Shown here piece by piece: positions 1-4,751 of a DNA stretch of 5,440 bases. Position numbers and translations under genes: made by a program. The stretch's first letter is position 1, and each line of letters opens with the position of its first letter. The notes under the pieces were generated by a model that was not told the DNA's origin, made no database searches, and was given only the letters and a program-made list of their open reading frames with translations. Source of the stretch: CADAWZ01 sp045114665 (lineage in GTDB: Bacteria; Vulcanimicrobiota; CADAWZ01); the NCBI GenBank assembly GCA_045114665.1, contig JBGUKW010000127.1:1-5440 (forward strand). Reading direction: 5' to 3'.

Positions 1-2
1 TG

Positions 3-1085
3 AATAATTTTTATAAGTTATATCCACAAAAATTCAATAATAAAACAAATGGTATTACATTCCGCAGATGGCTTATGTCATGTAATCCTGAATTATCGGC
101 ATTGATTACAGAATTGATTGGAGATTCCTGGAAGACAGATGCTGCAGAGCTGGAAAAACTTCTGGAATATAAGAATGATGAAAAAGTTCTTGAAAAATTA
201 ATGGCGGTAAAAGATGGAAAGAAAAGGGATCTGGTGAAGTATCTTAAACACACTCAGAATCTTTCAATTAATCCAGATTCTATTTTTGATATTCAGGTAA
301 AACGCCTTCATGAATATAAACGCCAGCAGTTGAATATTCTGTACGTAATAGACAAATATTTTGAAATTAAAGAAGGAAATAAACCTGCCACACCAATTAC
401 AGTTTTCTTTGGAGCAAAGGCAGCCCCTGCATATACAATCGCCAAAGATATTATTCATCTTATTCTCTGTATGCAAAAAATTATTTCTTCTGATCCGGAA
501 GTTTCTCCATACCTGAATGTTGTAATGGTTGAAAACTACAATGTTACCCTTGCAGAAAAAATGATTCCTGCCTGTGATATTTCAGAACAAATTTCCCTTG
601 CATCAAAAGAAGCTTCTGGAACCGGCAATATGAAATTTATGCTGAACGGAGCTGTAACTCTTGGAACAATGGATGGAGCAAATGTTGAAATATCTGATTT
701 GGTTGGTTCAGATAACATTTATTCTTTTGGAGAATCATCAGATACTGTAATTGCAAGATACGAAAGAGGTGATTACAAAGCCTATGATTATTATAAAAAT
801 AATAAACGAATAAAACGCGCCGTAGATTTTATTATTAGTGATGTAGTTCTTGAAAATGGAAATAAAACTTCATTGAATCGTCTTTATAATGAGTTGATTA
901 ATAAAGACTGGTTTATGACATTCCCTGATTTTGACGATTACAGAGAAACAAGAAATAAAGCCTATGCAGATTATGCAGATAAAATTACATGGGCAAAGAA
1001 AATGCTTGTAAATATTGCAAAAGCTGGTTTCTTTTCTTCAGATAGAACTATTGAACAGTACAATAGGGATATCTGGAAACTGTAA
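3..1085 (+). CDS. glgP: Glycogen/starch phosphorylase, C-terminal part (5' end outside window)
   Basis: Alpha-1,4-glucan phosphorylase (GT35, PLP-dependent) releases glucose-1-phosphate from glycogen or maltodextrin in the cytoplasm. The frame is open to the left edge: codons before the first in-window ATG (position 75) read LYPQKFNNKTNGITFRRWL, the family motif leading into the catalytic core, so the real start lies upstream. About 361 residues are visible, against roughly 800 or more for the family. Counting from the Met at 75, the active-site block FDIQVKRLHEYKRQQLN is at about 71-87. The PLP-site block EASGTGNMKF is at 179-188, with the Schiff-base lysine at 187 (codon 633-635), followed by GTMDGANVEI. 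The end FFSSDRTIEQYNRDIW is the usual C-terminus, so the 3' end is complete. The family assignment is very secure; glgP versus malP cannot be decided from the sequence. Confidence 0.97.
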   Translation, partial: NNFYKLYPQKFNNKTNGITFRRWLMSCNPELSALITELIGDSWKTDAAELEKLLEYKNDEKVLEKLMAVKDGKKRDLVKYLKHTQNLSINPDSIFDIQVKRLHEYKRQQLNILYVIDKYFEIKEGNKPATPITVFFGAKAAPAYTIAKDIIHLILCMQKIISSDPEVSPYLNVVMVENYNVTLAEKMIPACDISEQISLASKEASGTGNMKFMLNGAVTLGTMDGANVEISDLVGSDNIYSFGESSDTVIARYERGDYKAYDYYKNNKRIKRAVDFIISDVVLENGNKTSLNRLYNELINKDWFMTFPDFDDYRETRNKAYADYADKITWAKKMLVNIAKAGFFSSDRTIEQYNRDIWKL

Positions 1086-1137
1086 GACTGGTTGAATTAC
1101 GCTAAAAATGCAAACATAACACTATAGGTAGTGTATT

Positions 1138-1330
1138 GTAAGCGTCTAAATTGCACGTATATTCCTAAGACCTGGAACTACTGACATGAGGACAAGCAAA
1201 GAAGAGCTTCTTCATGTAATAAATGACCTGATGGAACAGGATCCATTCGGTGGTGCGGTATTCATGTTCTGCATAATTTTAGTAAATAAGAAAATCAGAA
1301 AGCAATACTTTAAGAATATAAAGGAATAAT
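1138..1330 (+). mobile_element. Degenerate IS66-family insertion sequence remnant
   Basis: At 1138-1144 is GTAAGCG, which matches the usual start of IS66-family terminal inverted repeats. Right behind it (from about 1150) begins a TnpB (Orf2) reading frame. In an intact element tnpA would lie between the left end and tnpB, and tnpC (the DDE transposase) would follow. Both are absent, and no matching CGCTTAC right end was found, so this is an internally deleted, non-autonomous scar. The TnpB identification is firm; the exact element boundaries are inferred. Confidence 0.65.
1150..1329 (+). pseudogene. tnpB: IS66 TnpB (Orf2) N-terminal fragment
   Basis: The frame is open from 1150 (after TAA 1147-1149) to TAA 1327-1329. 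It begins IARIFLRPGTTDMRTSKEEL, matching the IS66 Orf2 opening of the type 'VYLACGPTDMRKS.DGL'. It continues MEQDPFGGAVFMFC, the counterpart of the family's 'DPFSGALFVFC'. After the Cys, similarity falls away (NKKIRKQYF may be a degraded version of the 'NRRRDRIKILYW' stretch), and the frame stops about halfway through the usual length of roughly 115 residues. The first in-frame ATG (1186) lies inside the conserved TDMR motif, so it is not a native start. TnpB is an accessory protein required for IS66 transposition; this fragment should be inactive. No Shine-Dalgarno sequence precedes it. Confidence 0.8.
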
Positions 1331-1334
1331 ATTT

Positions 1335-1598
1335 TTAGCGATAAATCAAAGGATAAGCTTCTGGATTTTCAAGGCTTTCTAATTCAATATCTGCATCCAG
1401 TTCATCCCAATGAAGGTTTCCAGAAAAATCAGTTGTAAAACTGACAATTTGGCTTGGAGTTGCAGTTTCAAAGACAGGATAATCTTTATAGCTGATGAAA
1501 TATTCTTTATCGTTTGTAAGAATCCAGATTCCAAAAGGCGAAATATTTGTTACTTCTGTTTTAGTTGCAACCAAAGTGCTTGTTCCAGTCTGCATCAT
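1335..1598 (-). CDS. DUF2442 domain protein
   Basis: A small acidic 87-residue protein on the minus strand. The core GIWILTNDKEYFISYKDYPVF (about residues 23-43), followed by ATPSQI, LHWDELDADIELESL and ENPEAYPLIYR, is the DUF2442 pattern (short beta-rich domain ending in a 'Y.W..LD.DI.L.SI..PE.YPL' block). Members are often encoded beside a DUF4160 partner in toxin-antitoxin-like pairs; no such partner is visible on either side, so this copy is solitary. Two Met codons open the frame (MMQTG). No good Shine-Dalgarno is seen upstream. A TGTTATACT (extended -10 type, about 1612-1620 on the minus strand) could serve as promoter. The gene is convergent with the IS66 scar, with only 5 nt between their stop codons. 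The molecular function is not known. Confidence 0.8.
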   Translation of the reverse strand: MMQTGTSTLVATKTEVTNISPFGIWILTNDKEYFISYKDYPVFETATPSQIVSFTTDFSGNLHWDELDADIELESLENPEAYPLIYR

Positions 1599-1859
1599 TA
1601 TAGTAATAAATTGAGTATAACATACTTCATGGATTTCTTATATACTAAAAACAGTTATTCCAATCAATAACAATTGATGGGGATATCATTTTCTTAAACT
1701 ATTACTTTATTATCAAGAAACGGCATTCACATTATAATCAAAAATACTAAATGGGATGTTGTAAAAAAGTATGTTGTCAGAAACTACAATTCCTCATTTT
1801 GTTCAGATGGCAGGACTTAAAATAAAAAAATAAATAATAGAAAAATAAAGAAGGAAAAA
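1599..1859. other. Divergent intergenic region with a 16-nt palindrome
   Basis: These 261 nt separate the divergent DUF2442 and Cys-rich genes and should hold both promoters. A perfect inverted repeat, ATCAAT-aaca-ATTGAT, lies at 1663-1678, 65 nt upstream of the DUF2442 start; it could be an operator or chance in AT-rich DNA. A short open frame at 1751-1825 has no ribosome binding site and is not called as a gene. AAGAAGGA just before 1860 is the ribosome binding site of the downstream gene. Confidence 0.35.
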
Positions 1860-2279
1860 ATGACATATTGTGGAATTGATTGCTGTAAAGAATGTTCAAG
1901 ACTCGCTGAGTGCGGGGGATGTGAAAAATGTAAAGGTCATCCTTTTGACGGTAGCTGTGTTGCAGAAAAAAATAAAAATTTTGTAGATTTGAAACAGAGC
2001 CTGATTTCTGAAATAAATGCGTTGGGAATTGATGGGCTTAAAGTAAATGATCTTTTCTTGTTAAGCGGTGCTTTTGTAAACCTGGAGTATCCTCTTTCTA
2101 ACGGGACTTCGGTAAAGTTTTTGAATGATAAAGATGTTTATCTTGGAAACCAGATTGAAAAGAATGATTCGGAACGTTGCTATGGTGTAGTTGCTAATGA
2201 AGATTTTATTCTTGTAAGTGAATACGGCTGTAACGGTGCTGAACCAAAAATAGTTTTGTACAAAGAAAACAAGAAGTAA
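1860..2279 (+). CDS. Cysteine-rich N-terminal domain protein of unknown function (DUF3795-like)
   Basis: 139 residues, starting at an ATG with a good AAGAAGGA Shine-Dalgarno. The N-terminus is a tight cysteine cluster: C4, C8, C9, C12, C18, C21, C24 and C33 in MTYCGIDCCKECSRL... and CGGCEKCKGHPFDGSC. This layout suggests a zinc or Fe-S binding knuckle. The remainder, about residues 42-139, is a conserved soluble domain (NALGIDGLKVNDL, VNLEYPLSNGTSVKFL, ERCYGVVAN, SEYGCNG). I recognise it as a conserved hypothetical family seen in anaerobic Firmicutes and spirochaetes, close in style to DUF3795, but cannot assign a reaction. No signal peptide or membrane segment is visible, so it is probably cytoplasmic. 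The next gene starts 1 nt after its stop, so the two are very likely co-transcribed and translationally coupled. Confidence 0.85.
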   Translation: MTYCGIDCCKECSRLAECGGCEKCKGHPFDGSCVAEKNKNFVDLKQSLISEINALGIDGLKVNDLFLLSGAFVNLEYPLSNGTSVKFLNDKDVYLGNQIEKNDSERCYGVVANEDFILVSEYGCNGAEPKIVLYKENKK

Positions 2280-2280
2280 T

Positions 2281-2735
2281 ATGGAAATTAAAAACTTTCT
2301 TTAGCTGACAAAGAACTCATAAAAGAATTTTTTGTAAATATTTTTACAAAAGCACCCTGGTACGACGACTGGAGTGATAAACAGCAGCTGGATTTATACA
2401 TTATTGATTTAATTGGAAACGTAAATTCCCTTACTCTTGGATTTTTCGATAATGACGAATTGATGGCCCTTTCTATGGGTTATATAAAACACTGGTTCCG
2501 CGGAACGGAATATATCATCAATGAATTATGTGTAAAAACTGAAGCCCAGGGAAGAGGAATTGGGTCAGATTTTTTACATCAGATGGAAGAATATCTTCTG
2601 GCCCAGGGAATCGAAGCTACTTTCCTTTTAACCGAGAGGACGGTTCCTGCCTATAAATTTTACAAGAAAAACGGCTATTACGAATATCCGGACACAGTGG
2701 CTTTTTCAAAAGGCTTTGGCCCAAAATATGAGTAA
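2281..2735 (+). pseudogene. GNAT-family N-acetyltransferase, frameshifted near the 5' end
   Basis: The natural start is ATG 2281, 1 nt after the previous stop. It reads MEIKNFL and then hits TAG at 2302-2304. From 2298 the protein continues in another frame: SLADKELIKEFFVNIF, TKAPWYDDWSDKQQLD, then on without interruption to TAA 2733-2735. Adding one T in the TTT run at 2296-2298 restores MEIKNFSLADKELIKEFF and a protein of about 151 residues, normal for this family. GNAT hallmarks are intact downstream: VKTEAQGRGIGSDFL (acetyl-CoA pyrophosphate loop, Q-G-R-G-I-G) and PAYKFYKKNGYYEYP. No in-frame ATG, GTG or TTG precedes codon 2460 (TTG, then ATG 2463), which lacks a ribosome binding site and would lose the N-terminal helices. 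Either the gene is inactive, translation slips, or the base is a sequencing error. The substrate is unknown. Confidence 0.85.
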
Positions 2736-2831
2736 AGGACTTAAAACTCTAAACATGAAAATGAGGATGTAAATATTCAAATCAACAGAAATTTAGTGGG
2801 AGAAGAATTTTATACGGATACGCATAATATG

Positions 2832-2859
2832 TGTTATGTGGACGCCCGCACTGGGGCGC
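2832..2859 (+). repeat. 28-bp direct repeat, copy 1 (proposed left boundary of cassette)
   Basis: The sequence beginning TGTTATGTGGACGCCCGCAC is identical over 28 nt to 3971-3998. It contains the integron-type core GTTATGT (2833-2839) followed by a small hairpin, CGCCC-gcactg-GGGCG. Unlike copy 2, no complementary ACATAAC arm is found in the 100 nt upstream, so this is a junction half-site rather than a full attC. IntI-type recombination cuts between G and TT, so a cassette inserted here would begin at 2834. Confidence 0.8.
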
Positions 2860-3048
2860 TGATTGACAGGGAAATAAAGACATGCTTAATTACTGATTAT
2901 AGGCACATTTTTCAAAATAATTTGTTTAAACTGACTTTATTTGTTGCGATTTTATGGGTAGTAACTCGTTCCAAATATGATGTTTAATAAAATCTATCTT
3001 GAAAAACTGGGCGTTGATATTTAGATCCTAATTTAAAGGCTCAGTGTG

Positions 3049-3075
3049 CCTCCATAGTGTTTTTGTCTTTGGAGG
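3049..3075 (+). promoter_or_regulatory. Possible Shine-Dalgarno-sequestering hairpin before the RNase III gene
   Basis: CCTCCA (3049-3054) is perfectly complementary to TGGAGG (3070-3075), which is the ribosome binding site of the gene starting at 3081; the loop is 15 nt. An overlapping alternative stem, AGGC (3037-3040) with GCCT (3048-3051), would compete for the same anti-SD bases. This arrangement could switch translation on and off, but six base pairs may also be chance. Confidence 0.35.
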
Positions 3076-3080
3076 TTTTT

Positions 3081-3914
3081 ATGACAATTAAACAATTAAA
3101 ACAAAAATTACCAACTATTAAGGAAATTATTGGTTGGAAAGAATTTCCAAAAGAAAAGGATAAACTCCTTATTCAAGCATTTATTCGTCGTTCTTATTCT
3201 CAGGAACATCCAGAATGGCAACATAATCAAGTTTTGGAATTTATTGGAGATTCAGTTCTTGACTCATATTTTGTCCGCTTGCTCTGTTCCCCAGAATTTA
3301 AAAATTATGGTTCATACAATAATTCTGCCCAATTTGTATCAACCAAAAACGAAGGTGAATTGACAAAAATAAAAGCTCAATATGTTAATGGAGAAGCTCT
3401 CGCAAAACATATTGATAATTTAAATCTTGCTCAATATTTAATTCTTGGCGGAGCTGATGAAAAAAATAAAGTACAAAATAAACAAGCTACAAAAGAAGAT
3501 TTGTTTGAAGCAATTATTGGTGCTGTTGCATTAGCCTGCAATTTTGATAATAACATAATAAAATCAGTTTGCGGTGAAATGTTAGAATTGGGAAAGTCTC
3601 AAAAAAAACAGCAAGATACAGATCAAAGAATTAAAGAAATGAGAAATCTTATTGGGACAGAAAGTACTATTACTGCTGAAAATGCTGTTAGTAAATTATT
3701 ACAGCTTTGTCAAAAAAAGTATATTTCTGCTCCACAATATTCTTATAATGATAAACCGGAATATGACAAGAATAATAATCCTCTTTGGAAATGTAGTTGT
3801 AAAATTGCAGGAATCAAATATGATTATTATTGTTCTGGTAATTCAAAAAAAGAAGCTAAGCAATATATTAGTATTCATATACTGAAATATATACTTGGTT
3901 ATGAAAAAGAATAG
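3081..3914 (+). CDS. RNase III family endoribonuclease with C-terminal dsRNA-binding domain (cassette-borne)
   Basis: 277 residues. The ATG at 3081 is preferred over GTG 3057 because GGAGG sits 5 nt before it. Residues ~10-170 form an RNase III domain. The signature NQVLEFIGDSVLD (49-61) supplies E53 and D57; ELTKIKAQYVNGEALA (93-108) follows; EDLFEAIIGA (139-148) supplies D140 and E143. These equal E. coli E41, D45, D114 and E117, so the metal site is complete. E. coli E38 is Q50 here, as in the 'YQRLEFLGD' motif of eukaryotic Dicer. Residues ~199-273 are a dsRBD: ENAVSKLLQLCQKK (helix 1), strand WKCSCKIAGIKY, and GNSKKEAKQYISIHIL (RNA-binding loop and helix 2). It should cut dsRNA in the cytoplasm. 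It is about 50 residues longer than E. coli Rnc, with an added stretch at 224-236. It stands alone, without the usual chromosomal rnc neighbours (e.g. acpP), and its stop touches an attC site. It is therefore probably an accessory paralogue, not the housekeeping enzyme. Confidence 0.9.
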   Translation: MTIKQLKQKLPTIKEIIGWKEFPKEKDKLLIQAFIRRSYSQEHPEWQHNQVLEFIGDSVLDSYFVRLLCSPEFKNYGSYNNSAQFVSTKNEGELTKIKAQYVNGEALAKHIDNLNLAQYLILGGADEKNKVQNKQATKEDLFEAIIGAVALACNFDNNIIKSVCGEMLELGKSQKKQQDTDQRIKEMRNLIGTESTITAENAVSKLLQLCQKKYISAPQYSYNDKPEYDKNNNPLWKCSCKIAGIKYDYYCSGNSKKEAKQYISIHILKYILGYEKE

Positions 3915-3979
3915 CACATAACAAAGGTTCGTAACCGACATCGGGGCGAGCCCGCTGCGGTACAACCAGTTGTTATGTG
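3915..3979 (+). other. attC recombination site (integron cassette 59-base-element type)
   Basis: A 65-nt imperfect palindrome. The outer arms CACATAACAA (3915-3924) and TTGTTATGTG (3970-3979) are perfectly complementary, giving R'' ACATAAC and R' GTTATGT. The inner arms GGTTcGTAaCCG (3926-3937) and CGGTACAACC (3958-3967) pair through 10 bp with two unpaired extra bases on one side. Such extrahelical bases direct strand choice by integron integrases. The 20-nt centre (3938-3957) contains a further small stem, CGGG-gcgag-CCCG. R' departs from the GTTRRRY consensus only at its fifth base. The TAG of the RNase III gene ends 1 nt before the site, as is typical of cassettes. Confidence 0.8.
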
Positions 3980-3998
3980 GACGCCCGCACTGGGGCGC
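3971..3998 (+). repeat. 28-bp direct repeat, copy 2
   Basis: Identical to 2832-2859 and offset from it by 1139 nt. It overlaps the R' end of the attC and extends 19 nt beyond it into the next unit. Integron cassettes normally share only the 7-nt core across such a junction. The extra identity means both units start with the same sequence (TTATGTGGACGCCCGCACTG...), as if one repeat family caps cassettes in this genome. Confidence 0.85.
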
Positions 3999-4250
3999 AA
4001 GGTAAAGATTGAGAAAAATAAATCTATTGATGATATATTAGCTATGATTACTCCTAACAATATACATTCTGAAGTTACAACAAAAAAATGTCTCGAACAA
4101 AGAGCAAAGAAAGCTTCTGTTGAAAAGTTTAAAAATGTATTGTCAAAAGCTCCGGGAGTAGAACTTGAAGATTTTTCAGAATTAGAAAAAGACATAACAA
4201 GAACTTCCATGAATGAAATGTGGGAGGAATTAAAAAATGACACATGGTAA
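3975..4250 (+). CDS. Putative antitoxin of a toxin-antitoxin pair (VapB-like, uncertain)
   Basis: Up to 91 residues, charged and soluble. If begun at ATG 3975, the first eight residues (MWTPALGR) come from the attC-linked 28-bp repeat and are probably not native. The same reading in copy 1 gives MWTPALGR followed by a stop. An AAGG at 3999-4002 sits 5 nt before an in-frame ATT (4008), so the ancestral start may have been there, giving VKIEKNKSIDDILAMI or similar. The C-terminal half, EKFKNVLSKAPGVELEDFSE then MNEMWEELKND, resembles the flexible toxin-binding tails of VapB-type antitoxins, but I cannot name a family. A start codon for a second frame (4238) overlaps its 3' end, the usual antitoxin-toxin arrangement. 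It would repress its own operon if functional. Confidence 0.55.
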   Translation: MWTPALGRKVKIEKNKSIDDILAMITPNNIHSEVTTKKCLEQRAKKASVEKFKNVLSKAPGVELEDFSELEKDITRTSMNEMWEELKNDTW

Positions 4251-4306
4251 AGTCTGTCTCATAGATTTTTGTAAACCAATAAAAAGCCACAGAGGTGTAG
4301 TATGAT
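4238..4306 (+). pseudogene. Possible N-terminal stub of a PIN-domain (VapC-like) toxin
   Basis: ATG 4238 lies inside the 3' end of the preceding antitoxin-like gene and opens a 22-residue frame beginning MTHGKVCLID. 'KVCLID' followed by TN is the usual PIN-domain opening, where the Asp is a catalytic metal ligand. Here it turns into FCKPIKSHRGVV and TGA (4304-4306), with the remaining ~110 residues gone. The start-stop overlap with an antitoxin-like gene supports a deleted toxin; the match is short, so this is a weak call. Confidence 0.35.
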
Positions 4307-4502
4307 ATATTCTGCTCTTGAAAATAAATTAGAAGCTCTACCACCTGCTGCAATTGAAGAAGTTGCAACATATATAGACTTCTTATTATATAAATATACA
4401 ACATCGAAAAAACAAAATCATATCGTATCAAAGAAAAAAGGATTTGGATGTTTAAAAGATATTCCTTGTAAATTATCTCCAAACTTTGATGAAAGCCTAT
4501 AA
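4302..4502 (+). CDS. DUF2281 family antitoxin-like protein
   Basis: 66 residues. ATG 4302 follows AGAGGTG (4291-4297). The opening MIYSALENKLEALPPAAIEE, then VATYIDFLLYK, is the DUF2281 pattern (SAL..KI..LP...L.EV..YIDFLL.K). The later GFGCLKDIPCKLSPNFDESL matches the family tail, which normally continues as 'DEPLEDFKEYM'. Here TAA falls straight after DESL, so roughly the last six to eight residues are missing. DUF2281 proteins are usually the upstream partner of a PIN-domain toxin; none follows, so this is an orphan, possibly decayed, antitoxin. Without the tail it may no longer bind a toxin. It shows no membrane segment and is presumably cytoplasmic. Confidence 0.75.
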   Translation: MIYSALENKLEALPPAAIEEVATYIDFLLYKYTTSKKQNHIVSKKKGFGCLKDIPCKLSPNFDESL

Positions 4503-4511
4503 AAAAATTAT

Positions 4512-4721
4512 ATGTCAGATACTCTTGAAGATGTTAAAAATCAAATTCTATCTCTCTCTTTAGCTGAACAAATTCATCTGCTTAACTTTATTGCTAATTG
4601 TATAAACAAACAGACTTCAATTTTGAACAAAAATTTTTCCGAAGATGAACCTTTAAGAAAGCTACGAGAAACTAGTCACGGCGATTCTAAGCCGCCTTTT
4701 TTCTTGTTAAATCAGTCTTAA
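4512..4721 (+). CDS. Small antitoxin-like protein, probably with a non-native C-terminus
   Basis: 69 residues starting 9 nt after the previous stop, without a clear Shine-Dalgarno, so translation may depend on coupling. The N-terminal helix TLEDVKNQILSLSLAEQIHL, then LNFIANCINKQ, resembles in rhythm the 'LP..E...VL.FI..L' helices of DUF2281/VapB-type antitoxins, but I cannot place it firmly. The C-terminal SHGDSKPPFFLLNQS is read from a GC-rich patch plus T-run (4679-4702) that looks non-coding (possible weak hairpin GGCG/CGCC then TTTTTT). The native tail and any partner toxin therefore appear to have been deleted. The promoter of the next operon overlaps its last codons. Confidence 0.5.
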   Translation: MSDTLEDVKNQILSLSLAEQIHLLNFIANCINKQTSILNKNFSEDEPLRKLRETSHGDSKPPFFLLNQS

Positions 4722-4732
4722 TATGGTAACAT
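4704..4732 (+). promoter_or_regulatory. Candidate sigma70-type promoter for the Phd-RelE pair
   Basis: TTGTTA (4704-4709) and TAACAT (4727-4732) are separated by exactly 17 nt and each match 4 of 6 consensus positions. They lie 20 nt before the antitoxin ATG (4752), close enough for autoregulation by the antitoxin. The match is moderate and the background is AT-rich. Confidence 0.35.
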
Positions 4733-4751
4733 AAAAAGACTGGAGGTTTTT

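Larger units (their letters stand above)
2736..3080. other. 345-nt region without a convincing gene; cassette left boundary and leader
   Basis: This stretch holds the left copy of the 28-bp repeat (2832-2859) and the leader of the RNase III gene. A GTG-started frame at 2796-2987 runs across the repeat but has no ribosome binding site. Its frame is open upstream to 2745, reading VNIQINRNLVGEEFYTDTHN just before the repeat, so it may be the tail of a gene interrupted by cassette insertion. Another short frame, ending GVDI and TAG 3021-3023, also looks like debris. I see no RNA gene here. Confidence 0.4.

Noticed and set aside
1119..1134. Hairpin ACACTA-tagg-TAGTGT as a glgP terminator
   Set aside because: A 6-bp AT-rich stem with no T-run after it; may be chance.
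1751..1825. 24-codon Cys-containing open frame MGCCKKVCC...
   Set aside because: No Shine-Dalgarno and no recognisable family; very short frames are frequent in such AT-rich DNA.
2796..2987. 63-codon GTG-started open frame across repeat copy 1
   Set aside because: No ribosome binding site, it runs through the repeat, and the downstream part has no recognisable family; better explained as remnant plus chance.
3652..3885. Long overlapping frames inside the RNase III gene and on the opposite strand of glgP and the antitoxin region
   Set aside because: They are shadows of well-supported genes, with low-complexity I/L/N-rich translations and no start signals.
4679..4702. Intrinsic terminator GGCG/CGCC followed by six T
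   Set aside because: The stem is only four base pairs with a 9-nt loop; noted under the overlapping gene but too weak to call.
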